A stretch of DNA of 64,000 bases from CAYTPI01 sp964439625 (GCA_964439625.1 CAYTPI010000019.1:8642-72641); one strand, 5' to 3'; positions 34,468 to 43,407 are shown, numbered from the stretch's first letter. Notes: generated by a model from the letters alone, not told the origin. Program-made: numbers and translations.

Positions 34468-36885
34468 TTATTTCACAACGATCTGCCCGATAGCGATCGC
34501 ATTGTTCTCGCTGCTGCCATCGGTAACGCGCAAACGGACGTTACTCACCGGGTTATACAGTCCCACGCGCACCGTGTACGTACCCGGTTGCAGATCGGGT
34601 GCGGTTTGCAGTGCGAACCGGTCTATAATGGGCTGCCCGCGCTCCCAGCTTGACGTAGGGAACAGCCCCCGACCGGGCTGCCCGTCGTACTGAGCGACCA
34701 GATTGCCGTTTTCATCAAGGAGGTGCGTGAAGGTGGTGAAGTCATCTCGGATGCTCTCCTCCGTTACCCAAATATAGGCAAAGCGGATGGGATCACCCGC
34801 GCGAATTTCCTGATCGAGAATGGCGAAGCGATCCAGCGCGATGACTTCTTCGTAGCCCGCTTCGACGGGAGTCAGGCTGGGGTCGGTTGGCCCAGTCACA
34901 AAGCCGATGTAATGCAGCACCCCGCTGTAGATATCGTCGTAGGCATATAGGTTCGAGGTGTACAGTGCTAGTTGCAGTGTGCGTTCGGCATCTGTCGCTG
35001 CCTCATCGACGAGTATCACGCCAACGCGCTCGCCACCTGTGCCCATCTCGAATAGGGCCGCTTCGATCATATCTTGGTCCAGGGGCCAACGCTGTAAAAT
35101 GAGGGGGCGAACCTCTGTCTCTGTGAGGCCATCGGCGAATTCAGCATGATTCATGGGGAAGGTATACAGCACTTGGCTTGAGACCTGTGGTAGTAAGGCT
35201 TCATAATCTGCCGCCATTGATTCGGGTGAGGCGGCCTGATGCGTGTACACGGCATCGCCCTGAGCACCATTGAGCTGATCGACGCGCCACAGCCACTGGC
35301 GACCAGAGCGCGACTCGTTGCTAAATACCGTCAGCGTCAGGCCTTCAGTGCGGTAGGCCAGCGGCAGCCGGTACCCCTGCTCATCTTCGATCAGAAAAGC
35401 CTTTTCACTGCGGGCTACCCAAAAGGGCAGCGCGCTTGGGTCTTCCGGGTTGAGCACGATCACCGGGCCGGTGCGCGGGCCGAGATAGGCTTTGTATTCC
35501 ATTTCAGAGAAGGTGACCAAGGTTGTGTAGGGCTGTGCGCCAGTACGGTCGGTGTTTGCGGCCCAGTCCGCGGCGATTGTCGATGCTGCGTCGCGTCCGA
35601 ACGCACTCTTGCCGTACCATGGTATCTGTGACCGGTACGGCAGTTCGGCTAGATTGAGTGAGTCCCGTAGCCAGATTGGGTCGAACATCCAAGCCATGCC
35701 GATTGCCATCGTCGGGAAGACGACCAGACTTGTAATCATGAACTGCACGGTGCGCTGCTTGTTCAAGAAGCGCTCATATGTGAGCAGAATGGCTATGGCG
35801 ACGAATACCGCCAGCGCTGGCCCGTTAATCACCAAGTAGCGGGGGAATAAGCGCTCAACGCCAAAAGCAGGCCGCACCGCCATCATTGGAATGATCAAGT
35901 AGACTAAAGCTGGAACCGCGAGCAGCAGCAGCGCCGTCCGGTACTTGTGCGACGCAACCAACCAGCCAATGCCGACGACCACAAAGACGACGACACCCAA
36001 GCTCCAGAACGTCAGGTGGATGAAGAAGATTTCGAGCAGATCAGTGCCAAAGCGCGAGACTAGAGTTGGCAGCGTCCAACTCTGCGTGAGAACCGTATTA
36101 CCCAATGAGACGGTATGCGAGCCGCGTGGGGAAACCCCTTGCGCTGCTGCCAGCCTATAAATCCATTCCATCACTGCCACAACGATCACAACACTGACGG
36201 CACCGTAGGCTGCTACTCGCCAGAAATGCCCATCGATGCGTTCGCGAAGCCGCGCAAAGGTGGGAATGCGTCCGTCCGGCATCAGGCGCAGCAGGATCAG
36301 GGCGACGAATGGCAGGGCGAAAAAACCGACCATCGCTGGTTTCGTCAAGCGTGAGAGCAACAGGAACGCGGTCATAATGACCAGGAACAGCAGTTCACGC
36401 CGTCGAGAATAGTTGAAGCGTGCCAGCCGGATCATAAAGAGGAAGGCGACCATAGCGGTAGCCGTCATTTGGGCATCATGGATGCCGCGCCGTTCGTGGT
36501 AGATGCCCATCGTGGCGACGGCATACAGTAGCCCCGCCAGCACCCCGGCGCGCCACGAGTGCATCATGCGACCGAGCGAGATCACTGTTGCTGTACTGAC
36601 CAGCGCCCACAGCACATTGACGTAACGCCCAACCCAACTGGCTTCCGGGCCGTTGGCCCCTAACTGCGCGACAAGATAGCCCCAGAACCACTTATTCTGA
36701 TCCAATCCGTCGAAGGTGCTGCCATTAATGATGTTGTAGATGCGCAGCAAATGCCGGATTTCATCGGCGCTAATGGGGTAGTTGTTCAGGTTGACGGTAC
36801 GCAGCGTAAACGCCACAGCCATCACAAGTAGGGCCAGCAACCATAGGCTGGCGTAGCGCTGTTGATGTGGGGATGGAACGGTCAT
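34468..36885 (-). CDS. GT39/ArnT-like membrane glycosyltransferase with C-terminal beta domain, first gene of the array
   Basis: An 805-residue long-form paralogue and the most divergent of the array. The acidic pair is D41-E42 (SADEIRH). DQNKW is kept, but the usual FNPTGPE reads LGANGPE, and the HERQALVDPM block has become YHERRGIHDAQM. The external domains include FPMNHAEF, and the beta domain has FTTFTHLLDENGNLVAQYDGQPG. The altered acceptor/donor-side loops suggest a different sugar or acceptor from the other copies. It heads the five-gene array; ~190 bases upstream separate it from the signalling genes. Confidence 0.8.
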   Translation of the reverse strand: MTVPSPHQQRYASLWLLALLVMAVAFTLRTVNLNNYPISADEIRHLLRIYNIINGSTFDGLDQNKWFWGYLVAQLGANGPEASWVGRYVNVLWALVSTATVISLGRMMHSWRAGVLAGLLYAVATMGIYHERRGIHDAQMTATAMVAFLFMIRLARFNYSRRRELLFLVIMTAFLLLSRLTKPAMVGFFALPFVALILLRLMPDGRIPTFARLRERIDGHFWRVAAYGAVSVVIVVAVMEWIYRLAAAQGVSPRGSHTVSLGNTVLTQSWTLPTLVSRFGTDLLEIFFIHLTFWSLGVVVFVVVGIGWLVASHKYRTALLLLAVPALVYLIIPMMAVRPAFGVERLFPRYLVINGPALAVFVAIAILLTYERFLNKQRTVQFMITSLVVFPTMAIGMAWMFDPIWLRDSLNLAELPYRSQIPWYGKSAFGRDAASTIAADWAANTDRTGAQPYTTLVTFSEMEYKAYLGPRTGPVIVLNPEDPSALPFWVARSEKAFLIEDEQGYRLPLAYRTEGLTLTVFSNESRSGRQWLWRVDQLNGAQGDAVYTHQAASPESMAADYEALLPQVSSQVLYTFPMNHAEFADGLTETEVRPLILQRWPLDQDMIEAALFEMGTGGERVGVILVDEAATDAERTLQLALYTSNLYAYDDIYSGVLHYIGFVTGPTDPSLTPVEAGYEEVIALDRFAILDQEIRAGDPIRFAYIWVTEESIRDDFTTFTHLLDENGNLVAQYDGQPGRGLFPTSSWERGQPIIDRFALQTAPDLQPGTYTVRVGLYNPVSNVRLRVTDGSSENNAIAIGQIVVK

Positions 36886-37075
36886 TGAGTCGTAGATCGG
36901 TTGGAATTTTCAACGAAGCCGTATTGTAGTAGCCATTATCGGCGATTGCGAAAATAAAGCCTCAATCAGTCTAAATAAGGAAATGCTGTCAGCCTCAGGG
37001 AGCAGCAGGGGTCGAGTCCGCATTTAGTGTTCGACTACAAAGATGTGCTAAGAGCAAAACGTTTGTGACTAAACA

Positions 37076-37465
37076 CTAATACCCCAACTCGACTTGGCCT
37101 TGGGTGCTTCGTCCGTTAAGGAACGCCACCAGTGAAGGCAGGTTGTTGAAGTGCTTGAAGCGTGTGCGAGAGAGGTTGAACGCCACCAGCATCGATAACC
37201 TTGTTACTTTATCTTCCGCGATGACAAATGCAGACTTCAAATTATCATGGTTACGATAATTCTGAGTCATACGAAGATCATCAATCGTAAAATAGCCTGC
37301 GTTGAACTTCGTAGCATTAATAACTAGCTCAAGGTTGTGGTTATGTTTTTCAAGGTAAATGACGATCTCTTCATTCAGTTTTTCGAGATTATTCCTAGTC
37401 AAGGTTTCCCCAAAAGTCACATTGAGAATGTGATCAGGTTCGTACCAGTTAATTTCATATGCCAT
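37076..37465 (-). CDS. STAS-like small protein
   Basis: About 129 residues with a SpoIIAA/STAS-like alternation: an opening strand pair (YEINWYEPDHILNVTFGETLT), a helix, a strand with ELVINATKF, a helix, AFVIAEDKVTRL, and a C-terminal helix preceded by FNNLPSLVAFL. The ATG at 37465 has GGAAG 9 bases upstream; an ATG three codons earlier abuts that site. It is downstream of two response-regulator genes and the broken kinase, all on the minus strand. It may act as a partner-binding module in that pathway; the family call is tentative. Confidence 0.55.
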   Translation of the reverse strand: MAYEINWYEPDHILNVTFGETLTRNNLEKLNEEIVIYLEKHNHNLELVINATKFNAGYFTIDDLRMTQNYRNHDNLKSAFVIAEDKVTRLSMLVAFNLSRTRFKHFNNLPSLVAFLNGRSTQGQVELGY

Positions 37466-37489
37466 AGCTATCATCTTCCACTTAAAAAC

Positions 37490-37876
37490 TTAGTTGGCGA
37501 TACCGTTCTCGACGAGCTGCTCTAGTGTTTCAGCCAATGCCGCGGCATCTATTGGCTTAGGAAAATACGATGCGAAGCCCGTTTCTAAGGCTTGCTGCCG
37601 TAGCTTAGACGTATGGAACGCGGTGATCGCCACACAGGGAATGTCGCGTGTGGCGGCGTTAGTCAAGATCTCATCCAAGAGCTGCCAACCGTCCTTTTCT
37701 GGCATGGCAAGGTCAATTATAACGGCAACAATACTAGATTGTGCGTTCTGTAGAATAGCACTTGCCTGTGCGCCGTTATCAGCGGTGATAACATCAAAGA
37801 GGTGCATCAAAGAGGCAGCGACAAATTCTTGCCCATCTGGGTCATCTTCAACGAGCAGGATCGTTTTCTGTGACAT
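37490..37876 (-). CDS. Single-domain response regulator (CheY-like)
   Basis: A 128-residue receiver domain without an output domain. The acidic pair is D11-D12, the phosphoacceptor is D55 (IIDLAMPEKDGW), the conserved Thr is in VAITAFH, and the Lys is in YFPKPID. It lies 14 bases downstream of a second receiver gene and next to the broken histidine kinase. It likely works as a phosphotransfer intermediate or by protein contact. GAGG lies 9 bases before the ATG. Confidence 0.9.
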   Translation of the reverse strand: MSQKTILLVEDDPDGQEFVAASLMHLFDVITADNGAQASAILQNAQSSIVAVIIDLAMPEKDGWQLLDEILTNAATRDIPCVAITAFHTSKLRQQALETGFASYFPKPIDAAALAETLEQLVENGIAN

Positions 37877-37890
37877 ATTTCGTCAGCCTC

Positions 37891-38316
37891 CTATATGTTC
37901 AAATATTGAACAAGCTCTGGCATATCTAGAAGCAATTTTACGAGATCCTGCATAAAAGTGTCAACTGTTAGGGGTTTCGTAAGGTAGTCGTTGAAACCAG
38001 CTTCCAGTGCCCGTTGAGCATCACCTCGCATGGCATGTGCTGTCAGTGCGATAACTGGCACCGTTTGTATCTTCGGGTCTGACTTCAAAGCCTTAACAAA
38101 TCCCCAACCATCCAGTTCGGGCATGGATAAGTCAGAGATGACGAAGCGCGGTTGCACATCGTGCACGCGTTGCAGGGCTTGCTGCCCGTTCTCGGCTGTG
38201 TGAACGGTGGCTCCATATTCTGTTAGTAGGATTTCAGCCACTTCAAGGCTGTCTTCCTCATCATCAATGATAACGACATCCCAACCTGCTAACAGATTAT
38301 CTGGTATGTATTCCAT
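37891..38316 (-). CDS. Single-domain response regulator
   Basis: A 141-residue receiver protein. D18-D19 form the acidic pocket, D62 (ISDLSMPELDGW) is the phosphoacceptor, Thr is in ALTAHAM and Lys in YLTKPLT. AGGAG precedes the ATG. It starts 24 bases after the kinase-like gene stop, so the three were one operon. Two receivers without outputs beside one kinase suggest a branched phosphorelay. Confidence 0.9.
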   Translation of the reverse strand: MEYIPDNLLAGWDVVIIDDEEDSLEVAEILLTEYGATVHTAENGQQALQRVHDVQPRFVISDLSMPELDGWGFVKALKSDPKIQTVPVIALTAHAMRGDAQRALEAGFNDYLTKPLTVDTFMQDLVKLLLDMPELVQYLNI

Positions 38317-38340
38317 AACTATATATGCTCCTTTGGCGTT

Positions 38341-39569
38341 TCAGTTGGTTCCAGTTTTCAGCGGTAAGGTCACTGTAAAGGTGCTGCCCTTATCCAGTTC
38401 ACTCTCTACTGTTACTCTTCCTTTGAGTTCGCGTGCAACGCGTTGAACGATTGCCAAGCCGAGACCAGTCCCACCGTGCTTACGCTTGGATGATTGGTCT
38501 ACTTGGCGGAACTCATCAAAGATGTATTCGCGGGCATGTGGTGGAATACCCATCCCTGTGTCACTGACGTCGATCTTCATCTCAGTATCGCTGGATTTAG
38601 TCCAAGTTATTGCAATGCTGCCTCGCTCTGTAAATTTAATGGCATTGCCAATCAGGTTCGTGGCGATCTTGGTGAGCGCCTCGCCATCGGTATAGATTGT
38701 CTCAGGCAGAGATGGGTCAATCGCGAGCTTAAAGTCAAGCCCCTTCTCATAAGCAAGGCTGGATAAACTACCCTGCCATTCGAGTGCAAGCTCTCTAGGT
38801 GAAAGCGGTTCTTCGATTAGTTCCATCCGGCCAGCCTCAATCCTAGACAGATCGAGAAAGTCATTGATCAGCGCGAGCAGCCGAGTGCTGTTAGCCTTGA
38901 CTTTCTTCAGATAGCGCTCGGTCTTCTCGTTGTATTCTGAGCCTGCCATTTTCTTGAGCATAATGCCGGTAAAGCCTTCGATGGCGTTCATCGGTGTACG
39001 TAGCTCATGGGGGACATCATAGCTAAAAATTCTGACTTGAGGCGGTTGCTCTCAAGTGCTATCCTTTGTGCTTCGACTGCTTCGTCGCGTGCTTTAATCA
39101 AATCTTGCTCACGCTGGCGGACTTCACGTGCCATCTGTTGGAAGGTGCGCGTTAATTGACCAAGCTCATCCTCGCGTTGTGCCAAAGCTATGAGTTCTGG
39201 AGATTCAATTTGCTCGACGGTAACCGTGTCGTTTGCGATGGCGACGGTTAGGGAATTTAGGTCATTAATCGGTGAGACAACTGAGCGCTTTATGAACCAA
39301 TTGACGCTGTAGCCAATCCCGACAAACGTTATGAGTACCACGCTGAGAATAGATGTGAGCAGTAACCCCGCTTCGGAGAGAATGTCGCCAGCAGGGACAT
39401 AGATCGTCTGCGCTGCGATCACTTCGCCAAGTTGCCAGTTGTACCCACCCTCGTCACCATAGGTCGCAACCTGACTGATCGGGGCGATATCAGGTGTGCT
39501 GTGGCATTCGAGGCAGCTTTCTTGCGTGACTGTCAAGGGGCGAGCATTGTAGAATAAAGATGACGACAA
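38341..39569 (-). pseudogene. Sensor histidine kinase with DUF3365-like sensor, frameshifted and 5'-truncated
   Basis: Two adjoining frames form one kinase. The first (38988-39569) has a partial DUF3365/Tll0287-like segment with a CLECH haem-binding motif, one TM helix and a HAMP-like region, then KSEFLAMMS. The second (38341-38991) begins PMNAIEGF and holds LINDFLDLSRIEAG, the N box (LIGNAIKF), DTGMGIP and GGTGLGLAI. At 39009-39013 five G residues (C on the coding strand) stand where three would give MMSHELRTPMN in one frame, so the phosphoacceptor His is lost in both frames. Upstream of 39569 no ATG or GTG is in frame; only a TTG is available, and the first half of the sensor domain is missing. 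Either a decayed gene or sequence errors; kinase activity is unlikely as written. Confidence 0.75.
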
Positions 39570-39802
39570 GCAACCGATTGATTTGCGTATTGAGTGTGCG
39601 ATTTGAAAACACGTATGGGCATCTTTCTATCTAGAAACTGACGTAATTACTCTGCTTAGCGCATCTTGCACCTTGATGGGCCCAAATATAAAATGCTGGC
39701 TAACCCAATAGGCTTATGAAAATTTAATAAACTGTTGCCATTCTAGCCGTCCTAGTTTAAGAACAGGCTAAGAAACCGAGATGAATAGTGGTATGAAACC
39801 AA

Positions 39803-39829
39803 AAAGACCCCGACCATGTCGGGGTCTTT
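39803..39829 (-). terminator. Rho-independent terminator of the qcr operon
   Basis: A 12-bp perfect stem, AAAGACCCCGAC (39803-39814) with GTCGGGGTCTTT (39818-39829), has a 3-base loop and TTTTT on the minus strand. It lies 21 bases past the cytochrome c stop. Confidence 0.92.
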
Positions 39830-39849
39830 CGAATAACTTGTGTCGGTAG

Positions 39850-40911
39850 TTAACCGGCTTCTTCGCTGGCGGCTTCTTCAGGTGCATCTTCTTCGCTGTC
39901 TTCAGCCATGTCCTCCTCAACACCTTCCTCTGGGGCCACGTAATCCGGGTCAGCCTCAGGCGGGATGGCACCGTTAAGGTCATAGATGTAGGCAATCAGG
40001 TCAGCGACGTCCTGTGCGCAGAGGCGGTCGCCGAAATTGGCAGGCATGCCACCATTTTCATAGCCTGGCACATAGAAGTTGTTCGGGGCGACAATTGACT
40101 CATGTAGGTAGTCGTTCGCATCGTCAATGCCTTCATACTCATTCTCGACACGGTCAAGGACGCCCAGGAAGGACGGGCCAACCAGCACAGAACCATCAAT
40201 TGAGTGGCACGACTGGCAACCCAGTGGTGCACCGTCAAGGACGGAACGCCCGTTGGCACTGTAGAGTACAGCACCACGCTCGGCGCTACCTGCTGGCAGC
40301 GGCACGTTCGGGTCACCACCGATGGCCTCACAGGTGACGTCTTCGGGCGGCTCTGGTAGATCGGGTACTTCTGGGCAGTTGTCTGGGTCTTCTTCCGTGC
40401 AGACCCAATACTCACTCCAGTTCATCACATAGCGGGTGACGTCCTGCACTTGGTCATTACGGAGTGGGCCACCGAACTGCTGCCCCCACGTTGGCATAGG
40501 GTTGGCCCAACCTGCCGCCATCACAGGGCGACCAGCAGCAACAGTAAGTTCGACATAATCATATAAGGTGCCAGACCAGCCGACCTCCGCCATGCGGGTG
40601 CCGTCAAAGAAAGCCTCGTTGTTGATGTTCGGCGCGACGCCTGGTGCACCCTGCCCAAAGGGGCCATGGCAGCTCGAGCAGTTGTTGGCATAAAGTAGCG
40701 CGCCGCGTTGGATGGAACGCCCATCAAACTGGTCGGTGTAGGCGTCGAGCCGGGCCGGCTCATTGAGCATGACCCAGCCGACTGCCATAATCGTTGCAAA
40801 GAATATCAGTGTTCCGTACAGAGCGCGCTGCTCTGCTGAGAACTGTTCGGTCATCAGGCGTTGGAACCAGTTCTTTTTAGGCTCCTGCCCTCGTGTTTCT
40901 TGGTCAGTCAT
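39850..40911 (-). CDS. qcrC: Dihaem cytochrome c subunit of menaquinol:cytochrome c reductase
   Basis: A 353-residue membrane-anchored cytochrome c. A TM helix lies at ~31-48. Two haem sites are CSSCH (78-82) and CQSCH (232-236), with candidate Met ligands in NPMPTWGQ and GGMPANFG. Between and after them are acidic Pro-rich linkers, and the C-terminal ~30 residues are strongly Glu/Asp/Ala-rich. It starts 5 bases after the cytochrome b stop. It would accept electrons from the Rieske/b subunits and pass them to an oxidase. Last gene of the operon, followed by a strong terminator. Confidence 0.88.
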   Translation of the reverse strand: MTDQETRGQEPKKNWFQRLMTEQFSAEQRALYGTLIFFATIMAVGWVMLNEPARLDAYTDQFDGRSIQRGALLYANNCSSCHGPFGQGAPGVAPNINNEAFFDGTRMAEVGWSGTLYDYVELTVAAGRPVMAAGWANPMPTWGQQFGGPLRNDQVQDVTRYVMNWSEYWVCTEEDPDNCPEVPDLPEPPEDVTCEAIGGDPNVPLPAGSAERGAVLYSANGRSVLDGAPLGCQSCHSIDGSVLVGPSFLGVLDRVENEYEGIDDANDYLHESIVAPNNFYVPGYENGGMPANFGDRLCAQDVADLIAYIYDLNGAIPPEADPDYVAPEEGVEEDMAEDSEEDAPEEAASEEAG

Positions 40912-40916
40912 TGTTG

Positions 40917-42554
40917 TTAGTGTGCTCCACCAGCCGCATAACCGTATTCATGAATGGGCACGCTCAAGTCGGATGTAATCTGTGAGCCATCAGAGCCTTC
41001 CCAGACGATCTGTAGATCAACTGTGACGAGCTGCGGCTGCGTTTCATTGACGACTAGCGTAGCCTGTGCGTTGGGTAGTCCACCACGGTCAATGGGGACT
41101 TCACGAGCATGTTCAACTTCTTCTTGGTAGACCTCAAGCGCATGGTATAAGCCGCTTGAACGTGGAATTTCTTCTTCCCAGTCACCCTCAAGGACATCTA
41201 TCGCCCCCATTGGGATGACGGCTTCTAAGTCTTCATACGGTACCCGATGCAGCACCCCGACTTTTTCTATTGGAGCCATCTCAAAGAATATTTCTTGGTC
41301 GAGTGATGATTGTACCAAGAAGAAGGGGGTACCCATCCATGAGAGCACTGCGATGACAGCGATGAAGATCATGCTGACGGAGATAGCCAAGCGACGCTTC
41401 GCGTAGTAGCGGACGGGGCCAACGTCAACGTATGGCATCACCATAAACATCAGCAGGAGGATAGTCGGCAAAATAACACCCATGAAGGTTTTATCGCCGA
41501 GTTTCAACAACCCTTGAATCCATAAGAAATACCAAGGCGCCACCGTATGGAACGGTGTATCCAGGGGGTTGGCCTGGTTTTCTAAGGGCGCATCGTAGAA
41601 GAATATCACCATCACGATCATCAAGAAGGTGGTGACACCCGCCAACCAGAGGTCAGAGGTGAACAGGTCAGGTAGGTAGTAAACACGCTCACTGACGGGG
41701 ACACGCTTGGCGGTATCTTCACCGGTTTTCTCAAGCTCTGGCGGTAAGCTGTGCCCAAAAAGCACAACCTTGTAGTAATGCATGCCCAACAAAGCCAAAC
41801 CGACTAACGGGAAGACGAAAACGTGTAGCAGGTAGAAGCGCAGCAAACCTGCTTGCCCAAGATCTGGTGAGCCCTTCAACAAAATGTTGACGAAGCGCCC
41901 GACAATCGGCGGCGGTGCGGCTTCAGCCATTGATGCACCAATGGTCACAGCCCAGTAGGCCAGTTGGTCCCACGGAAGTAGGTAGCCGGTAAAGCTCAAG
42001 CCCATCGTGATCACCAGCAGCAGCATACCAGTCACCCAAGTGAAACCACGGGGGTACTTATATGACGCTGTGACGTAGGTTCGCAACATGTGCAATGCGA
42101 CGAATAACACCATCGCTTCGGCACCAAGGCGGTGCAAGTCGCGCATGAACTGCCCCAAAGGGACGTTACTCAAAATGTTGAGCATATTGTCGTATGCTAA
42201 GTTGGTTGACGGGGTGTAGAACACCATCAGGAACAGACCTGTGATCGCCTCAAAGGCGAAGAAGAAGGTCGATAACCAACCTAGGCGGAAATAAGGATAA
42301 ACACCTGTGACGGCTTTGTTGTAGTAGCCGGGACGAATGTGCATCCAGAAACTATCAGCATGGGGGCGCAGGCGCGGGTTCGGACGGGTGAGTGGGTCAT
42401 CACCGCGCAGCATTGCACGCAGCTCAGCCACGTCGATGCCGTTTGTCGTCCGATAGACAATATCATTGATTGTGTCGCCGACTGCTGCCCGCAGGCCTGT
42501 CTCTCGGACGCGCTTAACAAAGGGCGCGTCCTTGAAATCGAGATTGTTTTCCAT
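40917..42554 (-). CDS. qcrB: Cytochrome b subunit (fused b6/subunit IV type)
   Basis: A 545-residue protein that oxidises quinol at the membrane. Haem-ligand pairs are H141/H155 (13 between) and H244/H259 (14 between). The subunit IV half follows after ~res 290. The Qo-site motif, usually PEWY, reads APWY (339-342), so the Glu is missing. A C-terminal ~130-residue extension after the last helix has FFEMAPIEKVGVLHR and a beta-rich end (LVTVDLQIVWEG). It lies between the Rieske and cytochrome c genes. An APWY-type motif is known in other quinol:cytochrome c reductases. Confidence 0.9.
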   Translation of the reverse strand: MENNLDFKDAPFVKRVRETGLRAAVGDTINDIVYRTTNGIDVAELRAMLRGDDPLTRPNPRLRPHADSFWMHIRPGYYNKAVTGVYPYFRLGWLSTFFFAFEAITGLFLMVFYTPSTNLAYDNMLNILSNVPLGQFMRDLHRLGAEAMVLFVALHMLRTYVTASYKYPRGFTWVTGMLLLVITMGLSFTGYLLPWDQLAYWAVTIGASMAEAAPPPIVGRFVNILLKGSPDLGQAGLLRFYLLHVFVFPLVGLALLGMHYYKVVLFGHSLPPELEKTGEDTAKRVPVSERVYYLPDLFTSDLWLAGVTTFLMIVMVIFFYDAPLENQANPLDTPFHTVAPWYFLWIQGLLKLGDKTFMGVILPTILLLMFMVMPYVDVGPVRYYAKRRLAISVSMIFIAVIAVLSWMGTPFFLVQSSLDQEIFFEMAPIEKVGVLHRVPYEDLEAVIPMGAIDVLEGDWEEEIPRSSGLYHALEVYQEEVEHAREVPIDRGGLPNAQATLVVNETQPQLVTVDLQIVWEGSDGSQITSDLSVPIHEYGYAAGGAH

Positions 42555-42677
42555 CTGCGGTTCAGGCTCCTCTTAGACGAATGAAGCTGACGTTATATCT
42601 CAGCGGTTAACTGATAATTGCGTTAGAGATGGTCGTTATTATATCAACGAGTTACCAAAATGTAACTCGTGAACACG

Positions 42678-43223
42678 CTACCCAACAGGTGGCCCATCAA
42701 TGCGGGAACCTGTGTTGATGACAATGCGGGTTGCATTGTCCGGGACTTGCAGCGGTGCATCTGGGTTATCTACATTAGACTCAGCAACGACATTACCACT
42801 GTCGTCTAAGGCTTGCATCTGGAAGCGGTCAAGGGCACGCGGCGCTGGCCCTTCGAAGTAGTCACCATTGAGCAAAAACTTTGAGCCGTGGCAAGGGCAT
42901 TCGAAGCGCCCCGTGAGCGGCGTCCACTTGTACAAGCAGCCAAGATGAGTACACACCTTATACAAGGCAAATACACCGGATGCTGTATTGACTAACCAGA
43001 AACGCCCGTCTGGGTTATCTACGGGTGCGCTATCCAATGCTGGTAGGTCAGAAATAGACAGGCTGAACGCACCACCGAATTCACCCTCGCGGAAGCGGGG
43101 GTAAGCGAACCACAAAATTGCACCACCAGTACCACCCAGCACCAACAGCATAGATGAGAGCCAGACATAATGTAGAAACTCGCGCCGGCTCATTGGGCTT
43201 GGGCTAATGACGGCCTCTGCCAT
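42678..43223 (-). CDS. qcrA: Rieske iron-sulfur subunit
   Basis: A 181-residue protein with a twin-arginine type signal anchor (MSRREFLHY, then a hydrophobic helix ~20-40). The [2Fe-2S] ligands are C91 and H93 in CTHLGC, and C109 and H112 in CPCHG; the bridging cysteines C96 and C111 are present. AGGAGGT is an excellent ribosome binding site. It is the first gene of the operon; a 123-base gap precedes qcrB. A -35/-10 promoter lies ~190 bases upstream. Confidence 0.93.
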   Translation of the reverse strand: MAEAVISPSPMSRREFLHYVWLSSMLLVLGGTGGAILWFAYPRFREGEFGGAFSLSISDLPALDSAPVDNPDGRFWLVNTASGVFALYKVCTHLGCLYKWTPLTGRFECPCHGSKFLLNGDYFEGPAPRALDRFQMQALDDSGNVVAESNVDNPDAPLQVPDNATRIVINTGSRIDGPPVG

Positions 43224-43249
43224 GTTACCTCCTAGGCGAACATACTCTC

Positions 43250-43265
43250 CGGGTTAATTATCCCG
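43250..43265. repeat. 16-bp near-perfect palindrome before qcrA
   Basis: CGGGTTAATTATCCCG is palindromic except for one base pair. It lies 26 bases before the qcrA start, inside the probable leader, and could be an operator. Confidence 0.45.
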
Positions 43266-43290
43266 AGCTGTGTTCAGAGTTTTCGTTGGG

Positions 43291-43309
43291 CTGCACGGAC
43301 TACGTGCAG
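43291..43309. repeat. Hairpin in the qcr leader
   Basis: CTGCACG and CGTGCAG pair perfectly around GACTA in the untranslated leader of the qcr operon. It may stabilise the message or bind a regulator; no T tract follows. Confidence 0.45.
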
Positions 43310-43407
43310 GTCACGTTTAACGTTAGTGTATTAGGAACCAGAGTAAATGGCATACTTACCCTAATGAGTCTCGACAAGCAATAAATGAAGACTTTTCCTC
43401 ACAACGC

